A stretch of DNA of 64,000 nucleotides from Sphingobium arseniciresistens (GCA_029167225.1 JARFNK010000018.1:47184-111183); one strand, 5' to 3'. Shown: positions 36,549-45,537, counted from the stretch's first letter. The notes: generated by a model from the sequence alone, not told the origin. A program made the numbers and translations.

Positions 36549-37328
36549 TCAAAGCGACGATGCCATGACATAAATGCCCACGGCGATCACCACCCCGGCA
36601 AAGCCTCGCTCCAGCAGACCCTTTCGCGCGCCCAACGATCGGCCCAGCGCGATGCCCGTGATCGTGCCGCCCACGCCACCCGCTACCAGTAGCGCCGTCA
36701 CCGTCCAGTCCACCAGACCCGAGGCCGCATAGGATGTAGCGGTCGTCAGGCCGAGCGCGCTGACAACGACTAGCGACGTGCCGATCGCATAGGCCAGCGG
36801 CATTGCCGTGGCGAGGATCAGCCCCGGCACGATCAGGAACCCACCGCCAATGCCGAAGAATCCGGCGGCCAATCCCACGCCCAGCCCGATCGGCACGAGT
36901 CTGGGCAGCAGCGTCGCGGCACTATCGCGGGTTAAGCGGACATCAGGCGCGTCCGCCGTCCGCCGCTTGCGCAGCATCGACAGCCCGATACAGATCATCA
37001 GCAACCCGAACAGGACCAGCAATCGCTTGCCGTCGAACGCCTTGCCGAGTTCAGCGCCGAGCGCTGCCCCGATCATGCCGGACACGGCGAACACTCCCGC
37101 GCACCGCCATTTGACGCGGCCCGTGCGTGCATGGCCGACCAGACTGGCAAGTGCATTCACCGTCACCGCGACTGCGGCGGTGCCGATCGCGGCGTGCGGA
37201 GATCCGACACCGACCACATAGATCAGCAGCGGCACGGCAAGGATCGACCCACCCCCGCCGACCAGACCGAGAATGAGGCCAATCAACCCGCCCGAGGCAA
37301 GTGTAGCGATGATGGTGGCGGCGCCCAT
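36549..37328 (-). CDS. TauE/SafE-family sulfite exporter
   Basis: 259 residues with eight hydrophobic segments and the duplicated TauE/SafE motif: first half GLILGLVGGGGSILAVPLLI, second half GFFGIGGGFLIVPGLILATA. It would export sulfite or thiosulfate across the inner membrane. Placed after the rhodanese gene in a sulfide/persulfide module, so it probably removes sulfite made by the dioxygenase encoded at 38246. Confidence 0.9.
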   Translation of the reverse strand: MGAATIIATLASGGLIGLILGLVGGGGSILAVPLLIYVVGVGSPHAAIGTAAVAVTVNALASLVGHARTGRVKWRCAGVFAVSGMIGAALGAELGKAFDGKRLLVLFGLLMICIGLSMLRKRRTADAPDVRLTRDSAATLLPRLVPIGLGVGLAAGFFGIGGGFLIVPGLILATAMPLAYAIGTSLVVVSALGLTTATSYAASGLVDWTVTALLVAGGVGGTITGIALGRSLGARKGLLERGFAGVVIAVGIYVMASSL

Positions 37329-37335
37329 GATCGCC

Positions 37336-37854
37336 TCAGGCGGTCGCGCGCCGGTTCCACGGCATAACGCGCAGCAGGTTCGCCATCCCGCACCAGCCCG
37401 TTATCCCTGCGAACATCAGCCCCGCACCGACGAACGCCGATAGGCCGAAGAAGGTGGGGCCGACGAACAGGCCAAGCAGCACGCCCGCCAACACCAGCGC
37501 GCCCGCCGTAATCTGCACCTGCCGCATGATTTCCAGTGGCCGCGAGCGATCGGTGATGGTCGTCTGACCAGCGCCCCGCCACGCATCGATTCCCCCACCG
37601 AGGATATAGGCAGGTGCGCCGCCCGCCGCCTCGGCGAGCTGCGCTGCATTGGCGGAAGTGCGCATCCCCGATCGGCAATGGAACACCACCGTGTGTCCGT
37701 CACGCGGCAGGTCGCCGATCCGGTCGAGCGGCAAGTTGAGCGCGCCGGGGATGCGCTCGCGTGCATGTTCGTCGGCCCCGCGAATATCGACGAGCCGGGC
37801 GCCGGCATCGATCGCGGTGCGGGTGTCGGCGGGGGAAAGCGTCGGAAGCGTCAT
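37336..37854 (-). CDS. Rhodanese-DUF2892 membrane fusion
   Basis: 172 residues. The rhodanese domain (1-105) has active Cys60 in VVFHCRSGMRTSANA, followed by DUF2892 with two membrane helices (ITAGALVLAGVLLGLFVG and LSAFVGAGLMFAGITGW). It transfers sulfane sulfur at the membrane. It lies 7 bases upstream of the exporter gene and 4 bases downstream of the regulator gene, so all three are one transcript. Confidence 0.9.
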   Translation of the reverse strand: MTLPTLSPADTRTAIDAGARLVDIRGADEHARERIPGALNLPLDRIGDLPRDGHTVVFHCRSGMRTSANAAQLAEAAGGAPAYILGGGIDAWRGAGQTTITDRSRPLEIMRQVQITAGALVLAGVLLGLFVGPTFFGLSAFVGAGLMFAGITGWCGMANLLRVMPWNRRATA

Positions 37855-37858
37855 CGCA

Positions 37859-38173
37859 TCAATCCTTGCAATAGAGCTGGTAGAGAGTGGCGAGCAGTGT
37901 TTCGACGCGAGGATCGGCGATCCGATACCAGAGCGTCTGGCTCTCGCGGCGGAAGGTGACGAGGCCTTCGTCGCGCATCTTGGCGAGATGCTGCGAACAG
38001 GCCGATTGCGACAGGCTGACATCGCGGGCGAGGTCGCTGACAGTCACCTCGCCATGCTCGACCAGCTTGCACAGCAGCATCAACCGTCGCGTGTTGCCGA
38101 TCGCCTTCAGCGTATCGGCAACCTGCCCGGCCTTCACCTCGAATGTCGCCAGGTCCATCGGCGGCTTGAGCAT
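37859..38173 (-). CDS. bigR: ArsR-family persulfide sensor (BigR/SqrR-like)
   Basis: 104 residues from the ATG at 38173 (GGAG 8 bases upstream). A GTG at 38182 would add three. The winged helix is VTVSDLARDVSLSQSACSQH. Cys35 (LMLLCKL) and Cys102 (LYQLYCKD) are spaced 67 apart, as in BigR and SqrR, which form a tetrasulfide link when persulfide rises. A third Cys (Cys59) lies in the recognition helix. It is divergent from the dioxygenase gene and shares its operator. Confidence 0.85.
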   Translation of the reverse strand: MLKPPMDLATFEVKAGQVADTLKAIGNTRRLMLLCKLVEHGEVTVSDLARDVSLSQSACSQHLAKMRDEGLVTFRRESQTLWYRIADPRVETLLATLYQLYCKD

Positions 38174-38185
38174 CGTCGTCACTCC

Positions 38186-38201
38186 ATTAGATATTGCTAA
38201 T
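38186..38201. promoter_or_regulatory. BigR-type operator between regulator and dioxygenase
   Basis: ATTAG (38186-38190) and CTAAT (38197-38201) with a 6-base spacer, in an AT-rich divergent gap of 72 bases. BigR sites are AT-rich with ATTAG-like half sites, so this fits autoregulation and control of the dioxygenase. TATATAT at 38214-38220 could be part of the plus-strand -10 region. Confidence 0.6.
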
Positions 38202-38245
38202 TTAGAAAGTGATTATATATAGTCAAGGCATAACGGAGGACGATC

Positions 38246-39121
38246 ATGACCCAGCCCTTCATCGAGGCCTTTTTCGACGAGCCGACCAACACGATCAGCT
38301 ATCTCGTCGGCGATCCCGCGACGCGCACCGCAGCCGTCGTCGACCCTGTGCTGGACTTCGACCTTGCCAGCGGCATCGCCGACACGCGCTCGGCGGAACG
38401 GATCGTTGCCTTTGCGCGTGAGCAGGACTGGCGGATCGCTATGGTGCTGGAGACGCACGCCCATGCTGACCACCTGTCCGCCGCGCCCTTCATCAAGGCG
38501 CACACCGGCGCATGGATTGGGATCGGCACGCATATCCGCGACGTGCAGCGTATCTTCCGCCCGGTCTTCGCGATGACCGACCTGAAAGCCGATGGTTCCG
38601 ACTTCGACCGCCTGTTCGACGACGGGGACCGCTTCGCGATCGGCGAGCTAAAGGTTGAGGTGCTGCACGTCCCCGGCCACACCCTGGCTGACGTTGCCTA
38701 TCAGATCGGTGACGCGGCGTTCGTTGGCGACACCCTGTTCATGCCCGACTATGGCACCGCGCGCGCCGACTTCCCCGGTGGTGATGCGCGCACCCTCTAT
38801 CGGTCGATACGGCGGCTATTGGCGCTACCCGACGAAACACGCCTGTTCCTGTGCCATGATTACAAAGCGCCGGGGCGTGATGACTATCGCTGGGAAACGA
38901 CGGTCGGCGAACAGCGCCGGTCGAGCGTGCATGTCCATGACGGCGTGAGTGAAGACGATTTCGTCGCTATGCGTGAGCAGCGTGATGCGGGTTTAGCCGT
39001 GCCGAAGCTGCTGCTGCCCTCGATCCAGGTTAACATCCGCGCCGGCCACTTCGACGAGGCCGAGGCGAACGGTGTCACCTACCTGCGCATCCCGGTGAAG
39101 TGGAAGGGGCATGGGCAGTAA
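38246..39121 (+). CDS. MBL-fold persulfide dioxygenase (ETHE1/Blh-like)
   Basis: 291 residues. Metal site HxHxDH in LETHAHADHLSA, a second His at VPGHTLADVAY, Asp in FVGDTLFMPDYG and a final His in LFLCHDYKAPGRDDY. This arrangement belongs to glutathione-persulfide dioxygenases, which oxidise persulfide to sulfite. GGAGGA lies before the ATG. In BigR operons the same enzyme (Blh) is the main target gene. Confidence 0.9.
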   Translation: MTQPFIEAFFDEPTNTISYLVGDPATRTAAVVDPVLDFDLASGIADTRSAERIVAFAREQDWRIAMVLETHAHADHLSAAPFIKAHTGAWIGIGTHIRDVQRIFRPVFAMTDLKADGSDFDRLFDDGDRFAIGELKVEVLHVPGHTLADVAYQIGDAAFVGDTLFMPDYGTARADFPGGDARTLYRSIRRLLALPDETRLFLCHDYKAPGRDDYRWETTVGEQRRSSVHVHDGVSEDDFVAMREQRDAGLAVPKLLLPSIQVNIRAGHFDEAEANGVTYLRIPVKWKGHGQ

Positions 39122-39150
39122 GCTATCTGACCATCAATCAGGTGTTTCCG

Positions 39151-39576
39151 TCAGTCCGCCTCTGCGGGCGCCTGCGGCCAGACATCTTCCGGTATCTCAT
39201 CCAGCAAACTTTTGCCGCTGGCGTAGCGCCGGCCGAGCGTTTCGATGAAGCCCTCATAGCGTTTGCGGCCCTTCACCTGGGCGGCGGCTTGATCCTCATC
39301 GGGAAGCGGCGGCGTCACCGACAGCCAGAAGCGCACGAACAGCGCCAGCGTCTCGGTCGTAAGGCCGGTGTTGCGTTCAAGCCGTTGGACCTGGCGCGAG
39401 AGCCGGTCGAGCCGACGCGCGAATGCCGCCTCCAGCCGGTCGCCGCCATCCGGCGACAAATAGGAGGCGACGGCCGCCTCCACGATCGCCGAGCGCGAGA
39501 TGCGCCGCCGGATCGCCAGTTCGCTCACCTGGCGGGCCAGTTCGGGCGGGAAATAGACATTGAGCCGAACACGCAT
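39151..39576 (-). CDS. Ribbon-helix-helix protein of the tra cluster
   Basis: 141 residues. The N-terminal RHH fold is MRVRLNVYFPPELARQVSEL then RRRISRSAIVEAAVASYL, with a C-terminal region of unknown function (ALFVRFWLSVTPPLPDEDQA). It lies 9 bases after traG. CopG/MobC-like proteins at this position bind near oriT or regulate tra genes. Its exact target is unknown. Confidence 0.85.
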   Translation of the reverse strand: MRVRLNVYFPPELARQVSELAIRRRISRSAIVEAAVASYLSPDGGDRLEAAFARRLDRLSRQVQRLERNTGLTTETLALFVRFWLSVTPPLPDEDQAAAQVKGRKRYEGFIETLGRRYASGKSLLDEIPEDVWPQAPAEAD

Positions 39577-39585
39577 GATCGCGTC

Positions 39586-41565
39586 CTACAGCTCGATGCC
39601 GTCGCCAGGGTCGAGCGACGCCTGCCGCGCGACTCCGCGCAATTGCTGGCGGCGCACCGCCGCCTGCCGCGCCGCGTCCTCGGGTTCATCTTCGACCACG
39701 GCAAACTCCTGGGCCGGCGGCGCTGGCGTCGTTTCCTTCACGATCGCCACATGATCGGGCAGCTCGGGTTCCCGGCGCAGGCCCGTATCTGCGGCGTCCT
39801 CCTGCGCCCGGACGATCTTCTCCACCTGGGCCGGATCGGCGACGACCACATGCCCGGTCCAGTCGTCGGCCTGGGGCGTGCCCGCCGCCGGGACCGGCGC
39901 GGTCATGATCCGCTCGGCGAAACGCCGATCCTGAAAATAGCGCGCCTTCTTCGCGCGGATTGGATGCACACCCGCCACCATGACGATCTCGTCGTCGGGC
40001 GGGAGAGACATCACCTCGCCGGGGGTGAGAAGCTGGCGGGCGGTTTCGGAACGCGAGACCATCAGATGCCCGAGCCAGGGGCTCAATCTATGTCCGGCAT
40101 AGTTCTTCATCGCCCGCATCTCGGTCGCGGTGCCGAGTGCATCGCTTACCCTTTTTGCCGTCCTTTCGTCATTGGTGGCGAAGCTCACCCGGACATGGCA
40201 GTTGTCGAGAATGGCGTTGTTGGGGCCATAGGCACGCTCGATCTGATTGAGGCTCTGCGCGATCAGAAACGATTTGAGGCCATAGCCCGCCATGAAGGCC
40301 AGGGCGCTCTCGAAAAAGTCCAGCCGCCCGAGCGCCGGAAACTCGTCGAGCATCAGCAGCAGGCGATGGCGCTGGCCCGTAGGATTGAGTTCTTCGGTGA
40401 GCCTGCGGCCGATCTGATTGAGCACCAAGCGAATGAGCGGCTTGGTCCGCGAGATGTCGGACGGCGGCACGACAAGGTAGAGCGTCACCGGCTGCGCGCC
40501 TTCGACAAGATCGGCGATCCGCCAATGGCAGGCGCGCGTGACCTGCGCGACGACGGGATCGCGGTAGAGCCCGAGAAACGACATGGCGGTGGAAAGCACG
40601 CCCGACCGTTCGTTCTCCGACTTGTTCAACAGCTCGCGCGCGGCCGAGGCGACGACGGGATGGACGCCCGCCTCGCCCAAGTGCGGGGTCGCCATCATCG
40701 CCGCCAAGGTCTGCTCGATCGTCCGGGCCGGATCGGACAGGAACGCAGCGACGCCCGCCAGCGTCTTGTCGGGCTCGGCGTAAAGCACATGCAGGATCGC
40801 GCCGACCAGCAGCGAATGGCTGGTCTTCTCCCAATGGTTCCGCTTCTCTAGGCTCCCTTCGGGATCGACCAGCACGTCGGCGACATTCTGCACGTCGCGC
40901 ACCTCCCACTGGCCGCGCCGCACCTCCAGCAGCGGGTTGTAGGCGGCCGATGCCGCGTTGGTCGGATCGAACAACAGGACGCGGCCGTGCTGCGCGCGAA
41001 AAGCGGCGGTGAGCGTCCAGTTCTCCCCCTTGATGTCGTGGACGATCGCCGAGGCCGGCCAGGTCAGCAGCGAGGGCACGACCAGGCCGACGCCTTTGCC
41101 CGATCGCGTCGGGGCGTAGCACAACACATGCTCGGGGCCGTCGTGGCGCAGATAGTGGATGCCGAGCTTGCCCAGCACCACGCCATCGCCACCCAGCAGG
41201 CCGGCGGCCTGAACCTCTTTCACGCTCGCCCAGCGCGCCGAGCCATAGGTCTCGGCGTTCTTCAATTCGCGCGCGCGCCAGACCGACATGCCGATGGCGA
41301 CGATGATCGAGACGATGCCGCCGGACGCAGCGATGAACGCGCCAGTCTCGAATATCTCGGGCGCATATGCGTCGAACGAGAACCACCACCAGAAGAAGGC
41401 CGGCGGCGGATAGATGGGCCAGTCGCCGACCATGAACCAGGGCGGACCAAGCTCGGGCTGATAGGCCAGCGCGGCGGCCGTCCATTGGGTCGCGCTCCAT
41501 ATCGCTGCGAGCGCGATCAGGAATACGGCGATGAGCTGGCCCCAAAGGATTTTAGTAGCGGACAT
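39586..41565 (-). CDS. traG: Type IV coupling protein TraG (VirD4)
   Basis: 659 residues. Two N-terminal membrane helices (~6-28 and ~72-92), Walker A APTRSGKGVGLVVPSL at about 150, Walker B LLLMLDEFPALGRL at about 400 and the conserved GQSLNQI-like stretch (LIAQSLNQIERAYG). It links the relaxase-DNA complex to the Trb channel. The ATG at 41565 follows GGAG. Confidence 0.96.
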   Translation of the reverse strand: MSATKILWGQLIAVFLIALAAIWSATQWTAAALAYQPELGPPWFMVGDWPIYPPPAFFWWWFSFDAYAPEIFETGAFIAASGGIVSIIVAIGMSVWRARELKNAETYGSARWASVKEVQAAGLLGGDGVVLGKLGIHYLRHDGPEHVLCYAPTRSGKGVGLVVPSLLTWPASAIVHDIKGENWTLTAAFRAQHGRVLLFDPTNAASAAYNPLLEVRRGQWEVRDVQNVADVLVDPEGSLEKRNHWEKTSHSLLVGAILHVLYAEPDKTLAGVAAFLSDPARTIEQTLAAMMATPHLGEAGVHPVVASAARELLNKSENERSGVLSTAMSFLGLYRDPVVAQVTRACHWRIADLVEGAQPVTLYLVVPPSDISRTKPLIRLVLNQIGRRLTEELNPTGQRHRLLLMLDEFPALGRLDFFESALAFMAGYGLKSFLIAQSLNQIERAYGPNNAILDNCHVRVSFATNDERTAKRVSDALGTATEMRAMKNYAGHRLSPWLGHLMVSRSETARQLLTPGEVMSLPPDDEIVMVAGVHPIRAKKARYFQDRRFAERIMTAPVPAAGTPQADDWTGHVVVADPAQVEKIVRAQEDAADTGLRREPELPDHVAIVKETTPAPPAQEFAVVEDEPEDAARQAAVRRQQLRGVARQASLDPGDGIEL

Positions 41566-41581
41566 AGGGGAGTCTCCTTGT

Positions 41582-43342
41582 CTAGATGCCGAGGCCGCGC
41601 TGGCGGCCCAGCGTCCAGTCGATGCCGCCGCCGTCGCGCATGACGCCGGACACCTGTCGGCCAAGCTGGCGCTCCAGGCCGTTCGACCAGGGCACGAGGC
41701 TGAACCCGAGTCCGTTGTCGATCATGGCGAAGCGGCCGGACGTGAGCGCGAGGCGCTGGCGGCAGATGCCGGCGATCTTTCCGCCCGCCGCTGCAGGCCG
41801 ATATTCAAGCCCGGTCTCGGTGGCGATCCGCGCTCCCGCCGCGTCCAGCTCGCGGCGGCGCAGCGTGTCGATAAGCCCGCGCTGGAAGACGACACGCTCC
41901 CCGAAGCGCCGCGCCAATCCCTCGCGGACAAGATGGTCGGTGCGCCCGTCCATCGCCCGGCGCACCTCGGCGCCGAATCCGCCATCGGCGACGCCGGTCC
42001 CGCGCTCGATCAGCCGATGGTCGAGCCAGGTCGCGCCGGGCGCCTTCACCTGGGCGGCAAGATCGAGATCGGAACGGGTGGCGAGGACCAGCGTCGGCTT
42101 CTGCTCGCCCGGCCTGCCAATGGCGCGCAGCTCGACGATGCCGCCCAGGTCCGGGCTATGCTCCAGCGTCTCGATGCCGGGAAGCCGGACATGGTGCGTG
42201 CGTCCGTCAGTGCCGTCGATCACGGCATAGGCGGTGCCGGCGAGTTCATCGTGCAAGCCCTTGTCGATCAGCCGTCCGACGATCGGCGTCTCGGGCGGCG
42301 CGCTCACGATCGCGTAGCTGTCGAGCGGCCGGTCCTGGCCGCGATCCCTCAATGCCTGCCCGATGGTGCGGATGATGTCGCCGCGCGCGCCCAGGTCGCG
42401 CAACTTGGCTTGCGCGCCCTCGGCCATCACCCATTGACCGGGCTCGGCCTCGGCCGCGAGCCCCATCGTCTCAAGGCTTGCCAAGCGGCCGATCATCAGC
42501 CGTCGCAAGCGCGGATCGTCCGGGCCGGGCCGCTCGGGGCGAAGGTCGATGACGCCCAGCTCGTCGGCCGAGCGCATGATCTCGGCATCGAGCCGGGTCC
42601 AGCGTTCGGCCGTCACCTCGCGGTCCAGCGCGCGTTGAATTTCATGCTCGGGCTTCGGCCCGAGTTCGGCCTGGGCCAGTTCCTCGGCGCGCGAGCGCAG
42701 ATTGTGGCTGATATAGTCACGGCTGATAACGAGATCGGCCCCCTGGTCGTTGACGCCGCGCACCAGCAGATGAACGTGGGGATTGTCAGTGTTCCAGTGA
42801 TCGACCGCGACCCAATCCAAGCTGGTGCCAAGATCAGCCTCCATCTGGCGAACGAGATCGCGGGTGTATTCGCGCAGGTCGGTGAGGTCCGCCGCGTCCT
42901 CGGGCGAGACGATGATCCTGAAATGGTGCCGGTCGTCCTTGCAGCGATCCGTGAACGCGCGATCGTCGGCGGCATCGCCGTTGGCGTCGAACATTTGCGC
43001 TGGCGATCTGTCGCGGGTGACGCCCTCACGTTTGAGATAGGCGATGTGCGCAGACAGCGGCGCCTTGGGCCGGCCGCTCCGGGTGAGACGGGTAACGGGC
43101 AGCATCTTCACCAGCACGCGCCGGCCCGATCCGAACAGGCGGTTGCGGGCGAAGGCCGTGCGGCCCCGGCCAAAGTTCGATTGCCCGCGCGGGCGTGATC
43201 CACCCCAGCCGCCGCGCTTACCTCCACCACTGAGCGCGGCGACGCGCAGCACTTCGGCGACCAGGCCGCGCGCATTGCGGCCTTGGGCCGCGCTGCGCTT
43301 GGCCTTCCCTGGCCGGACGCGGAAATCGCTGTCCTCGCTCAT
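41582..43342 (-). CDS. Relaxase with DUF3363 domain (VirD2-like)
   Basis: 586 residues. A basic N-terminal region is followed by the relaxase core (~90-220) with the metal-binding histidine motif HWNTDNPHVHLLVRGVND and SAHIAYLKREGVTRD. The rest is DUF3363. It should nick the element at oriT, stay bound to the DNA end and lead it into the recipient. A candidate oriT hairpin lies 110-190 bases upstream of its start. Confidence 0.93.
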   Translation of the reverse strand: MSEDSDFRVRPGKAKRSAAQGRNARGLVAEVLRVAALSGGGKRGGWGGSRPRGQSNFGRGRTAFARNRLFGSGRRVLVKMLPVTRLTRSGRPKAPLSAHIAYLKREGVTRDRSPAQMFDANGDAADDRAFTDRCKDDRHHFRIIVSPEDAADLTDLREYTRDLVRQMEADLGTSLDWVAVDHWNTDNPHVHLLVRGVNDQGADLVISRDYISHNLRSRAEELAQAELGPKPEHEIQRALDREVTAERWTRLDAEIMRSADELGVIDLRPERPGPDDPRLRRLMIGRLASLETMGLAAEAEPGQWVMAEGAQAKLRDLGARGDIIRTIGQALRDRGQDRPLDSYAIVSAPPETPIVGRLIDKGLHDELAGTAYAVIDGTDGRTHHVRLPGIETLEHSPDLGGIVELRAIGRPGEQKPTLVLATRSDLDLAAQVKAPGATWLDHRLIERGTGVADGGFGAEVRRAMDGRTDHLVREGLARRFGERVVFQRGLIDTLRRRELDAAGARIATETGLEYRPAAAGGKIAGICRQRLALTSGRFAMIDNGLGFSLVPWSNGLERQLGRQVSGVMRDGGGIDWTLGRQRGLGI

Positions 43343-43450
43343 GGCCGGCGCGCTTTCCGCCGAAAATGGCCTATGGTGCCATTCGGCGCTTTGAAATTGC
43401 TGGCTTTTTCCTTCCGAGCGGCACGCTCGCCGACCGACGCACCCGCATGA

Positions 43451-43550
43451 ACCCCATGAAAAGCCAAGGCTTTTCGGCGAAATGGGGTGCGGCTTGTATC
43501 TTGCCGTCCCTTCTGCCGGCTTTCTCCTGCCCTCTCAGTCCCTTTCCTGA
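43451..43550. other. Candidate oriT: hairpin plus nic-like sequence
   Basis: Nested arms lie upstream of the relaxase gene: GAAAAGCC (43458-43465) pairs with GGCTTTTC (43468-43475), and ACCCCAT (43451-43457) with ATGGGGT (43482-43488) with a 6-base bulge. About 35 bases on, CTCCTGC (43524-43530) and TTTCCTGA (43543-43550) resemble the ATCCTG nic core of VirD2/TraI-type relaxases. The location between relaxase and transglycosylase genes and the lack of a gene in 43343-43580 fit. No nic site is proven. Confidence 0.4.
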
Positions 43551-43580
43551 CTGCAACCGGCGATCTGAAACGACGGGGGC

Positions 43581-44306
43581 TCATTGCGGTCGGGCCGTGC
43601 CAGCACGGCGGACAAACAGTGTCTCGGCGGCCGTTTCGCTGTCGCTCGAACCACGTTCCATCGGCGCGGTGGCGACGACTTCGGCGGTTGCGCTTTCGTC
43701 CTCGGCCGGCGCGGTGTTGGCGCTCGCGGTGACGCTCGCGCTGCGCACGAACAGCGCGGAGCGGCGCCAAGCGAAGGGATCGGGCGGTGGCGCAGCGGCA
43801 ATCTGGACGGTAATGCCGTCACCGATCATCGGCTCGATCTGCGCAACATAGGCAACCGTCTGCGGAGGCAACGGTCTGCCCCGCGACCGATATTCGTCGT
43901 AGCGGCCCGGCCCCGCATTGTAGGCCGCCAGCATCCCCGTCACATCGCCATAGCGGTCGTGCATCTCGCGCAGATAGGCCGCGCCCGCCATGATGTTATC
44001 GCGCACGTTGAAGGGGTCGGCCCCCAGCCCATAACGTGTGCGCAGGCCCGCCCAGGTCGCGGGCATGACTTGCATCAGGCCCATCGCGCCCGCCGTCGAA
44101 ACTGCGCGGGAGTCGCCGTTGCTCTCGACGCGCATGACGGCCCATATCCAGCGTTCGGGGATACCGAAGCGCCGTGCTGCGTCGGCGACATGCGGCGCGT
44201 AAGGATGGGCGGTGCGCGTGTCGGCCGCTTGCTGCGCGACCGCGACGGTTGCGCAAGCCGGCTGCATCCCGAGCGCCAGCGCGAGGATCAAGGATCGGCG
44301 CTTCAC
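43581..44306 (-). CDS. Lytic transglycosylase (VirB1-like)
   Basis: 241 residues, GTG start overlapping the traF stop. A signal peptide precedes an SLT domain with catalytic Glu61 in AVMRVESNGDSRAVS, then GAMGLMQVMPATW and LREMHDRYGDVTGMLAAYNAG. A variable Ala/Thr-rich tail follows. It opens peptidoglycan for assembly of the mating channel. Confidence 0.92.
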   Translation of the reverse strand: MKRRSLILALALGMQPACATVAVAQQAADTRTAHPYAPHVADAARRFGIPERWIWAVMRVESNGDSRAVSTAGAMGLMQVMPATWAGLRTRYGLGADPFNVRDNIMAGAAYLREMHDRYGDVTGMLAAYNAGPGRYDEYRSRGRPLPPQTVAYVAQIEPMIGDGITVQIAAAPPPDPFAWRRSALFVRSASVTASANTAPAEDESATAEVVATAPMERGSSDSETAAETLFVRRAGTARPQ

Positions 44307-44860
44307 GATCCAATTCCCCGCCAGGTAAGCGGCGCGTCGGGCGTGTCGCGGGTGAGGATCGGAATCGCCCGGCCAAGCAGCCCGGAAGTGGGCAGCGGCC
44401 CGAAATAACGACCGTCCATGCTGCCCGGAACGGCCGGGTTCAAGAGCAGCAGTTCGCCCGGCGCGAGTGTCCGGCAACCCTGCCATACGGGCAGCGGACG
44501 GCCCTGGCCGTCACGCGCGCGGGCGACAGCGACGGGCCGGGCATCGACGCTCACCACATCGCCAACGCGGCAAGCGCGCTGTCCAGGCTTGGCCGCGACA
44601 TGCTTCAAGAGCGGCACGCCCTCGGCCAGATATGCCCGCATGGAAAGCCAGTGGGCGAGCCGTTCGGGCGGCGTCACCGCAACGAGCGTGCCGACCGGCG
44701 GATCGTCCTCGGGCTCGATCCGGTAGAGCCCGATCGGCGCGCTCGCGCTCGGGTTCCAGACCAGGCGCGGGTTTGGATCGAGCAAGGCGACCGCGACGAA
44801 CAGAACGGCGAATACCTGCGCGGCGACGACCGTCACCATGACATAGCCGAAGCGCGTCAT
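44303..44860 (-). CDS. traF: TraF-type S26 peptidase
   Basis: 185 residues. One N-terminal membrane helix, Ser40 in NPSASAPIGLYRI and Lys86 in VPLLKHVAAKPGQ form the Ser/Lys dyad of signal peptidase family S26. In RP4, TraF cyclises the TrbC pilin, so TrbC at 34774 is the likely substrate. It is coupled to neighbours by 4-base overlaps. Confidence 0.93.
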   Translation of the reverse strand: MTRFGYVMVTVVAAQVFAVLFVAVALLDPNPRLVWNPSASAPIGLYRIEPEDDPPVGTLVAVTPPERLAHWLSMRAYLAEGVPLLKHVAAKPGQRACRVGDVVSVDARPVAVARARDGQGRPLPVWQGCRTLAPGELLLLNPAVPGSMDGRYFGPLPTSGLLGRAIPILTRDTPDAPLTWRGIGS

Positions 44861-45375
44861 CCCTCGATCTCCCGGCGCTTGAGCCAGGCGCGATGCCGCT
44901 CCATCGTGTAGGGCCGAGGCTGGTGGCCGGCGGCGATACGGTTATGGACGTGCCGCCAATGGTCGGGCGCGGCGTCGCACGGATCGACGCCGGCCAGCTC
45001 CACCGCGTCGATCGCGGCGAGCACCTGGGAAACCTTCGGCCAGCCTTCGGTATGGAGCAGGATGTCGCCGCCCGGCCGCACGAACGGCAGCGTCGTGTAG
45101 GCTTCGCCATCGCCGACCGCGCACACCACGTCGATGCGCGAGCTGATCGTGCCGAAGTCGTTGGACGCCCAGCGGACGAAGGCAAAGACGGCGCCCGGCC
45201 GGAAGCCCATGGCGCGCGTGCGGCGCGTGATGATGCACTCCTGCGCAACCCGGCCGAAGCGTATCCAGTGCTCCAGCTTCTTCTCGATCCAGATCAACTC
45301 GACTTCGGTAAGACGTGGGCGCAGCGGCGTGGGCGTGCCGCCGACGCGCACGCCGAGCGGCATGTTGTCGTTCAT
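44857..45375 (-). CDS. DUF2840 protein
   Basis: 172 residues. Conserved ICE protein with a recognisable core (LTEVELIWIEKKLEHWIRFG, GAVFAFVRWASNDFGTISSR). No signal or membrane segment. Always found next to traF in this element type, with unknown function. In related elements a ParA gene often lies between it and repA, but here there is only a 233-base gap. Confidence 0.85.
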   Translation of the reverse strand: MNDNMPLGVRVGGTPTPLRPRLTEVELIWIEKKLEHWIRFGRVAQECIITRRTRAMGFRPGAVFAFVRWASNDFGTISSRIDVVCAVGDGEAYTTLPFVRPGGDILLHTEGWPKVSQVLAAIDAVELAGVDPCDAAPDHWRHVHNRIAAGHQPRPYTMERHRAWLKRREIEG

Positions 45376-45459
45376 CGCTTGTCTCCGGGGATTGGCAGTC
45401 GGCGCGGTGCCGGCGCGTGGCCGCCACGGTGGGCTGTCCACACCGCAGGCGGCGTTAGC

Positions 45460-45478
45460 AAGAATCCGAAGGATTCTT
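45460..45478. terminator. Hairpin between repA and DUF2840
   Basis: AAGAATCC and GGATTCTT with a GAA loop, followed on the plus strand by TTTGTT. On the minus strand, in the direction of transcription, it is followed by GCTAAC and lacks a T-run, so it may act as an attenuator or an RNA stop for plus-strand transcription only. Confidence 0.4.
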
Positions 45479-45537
45479 TTGTTAGGATGGTTAGAGGGCC
45501 AGATTTCCGCGAGCCGGCAAGGGTTTAGGGCCGGTTT

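Noticed and set aside
39100-40851. Long plus-strand open frame of 583 codons
   Set aside because: It lies wholly opposite the RHH and traG genes, is arginine/histidine-rich and has no recognisable domain. It is a shadow of GC-rich coding DNA.
41531-43198. Plus-strand open frame of 555 codons
   Set aside because: Antisense to the relaxase and the start of traG, with composition typical of an antisense frame.
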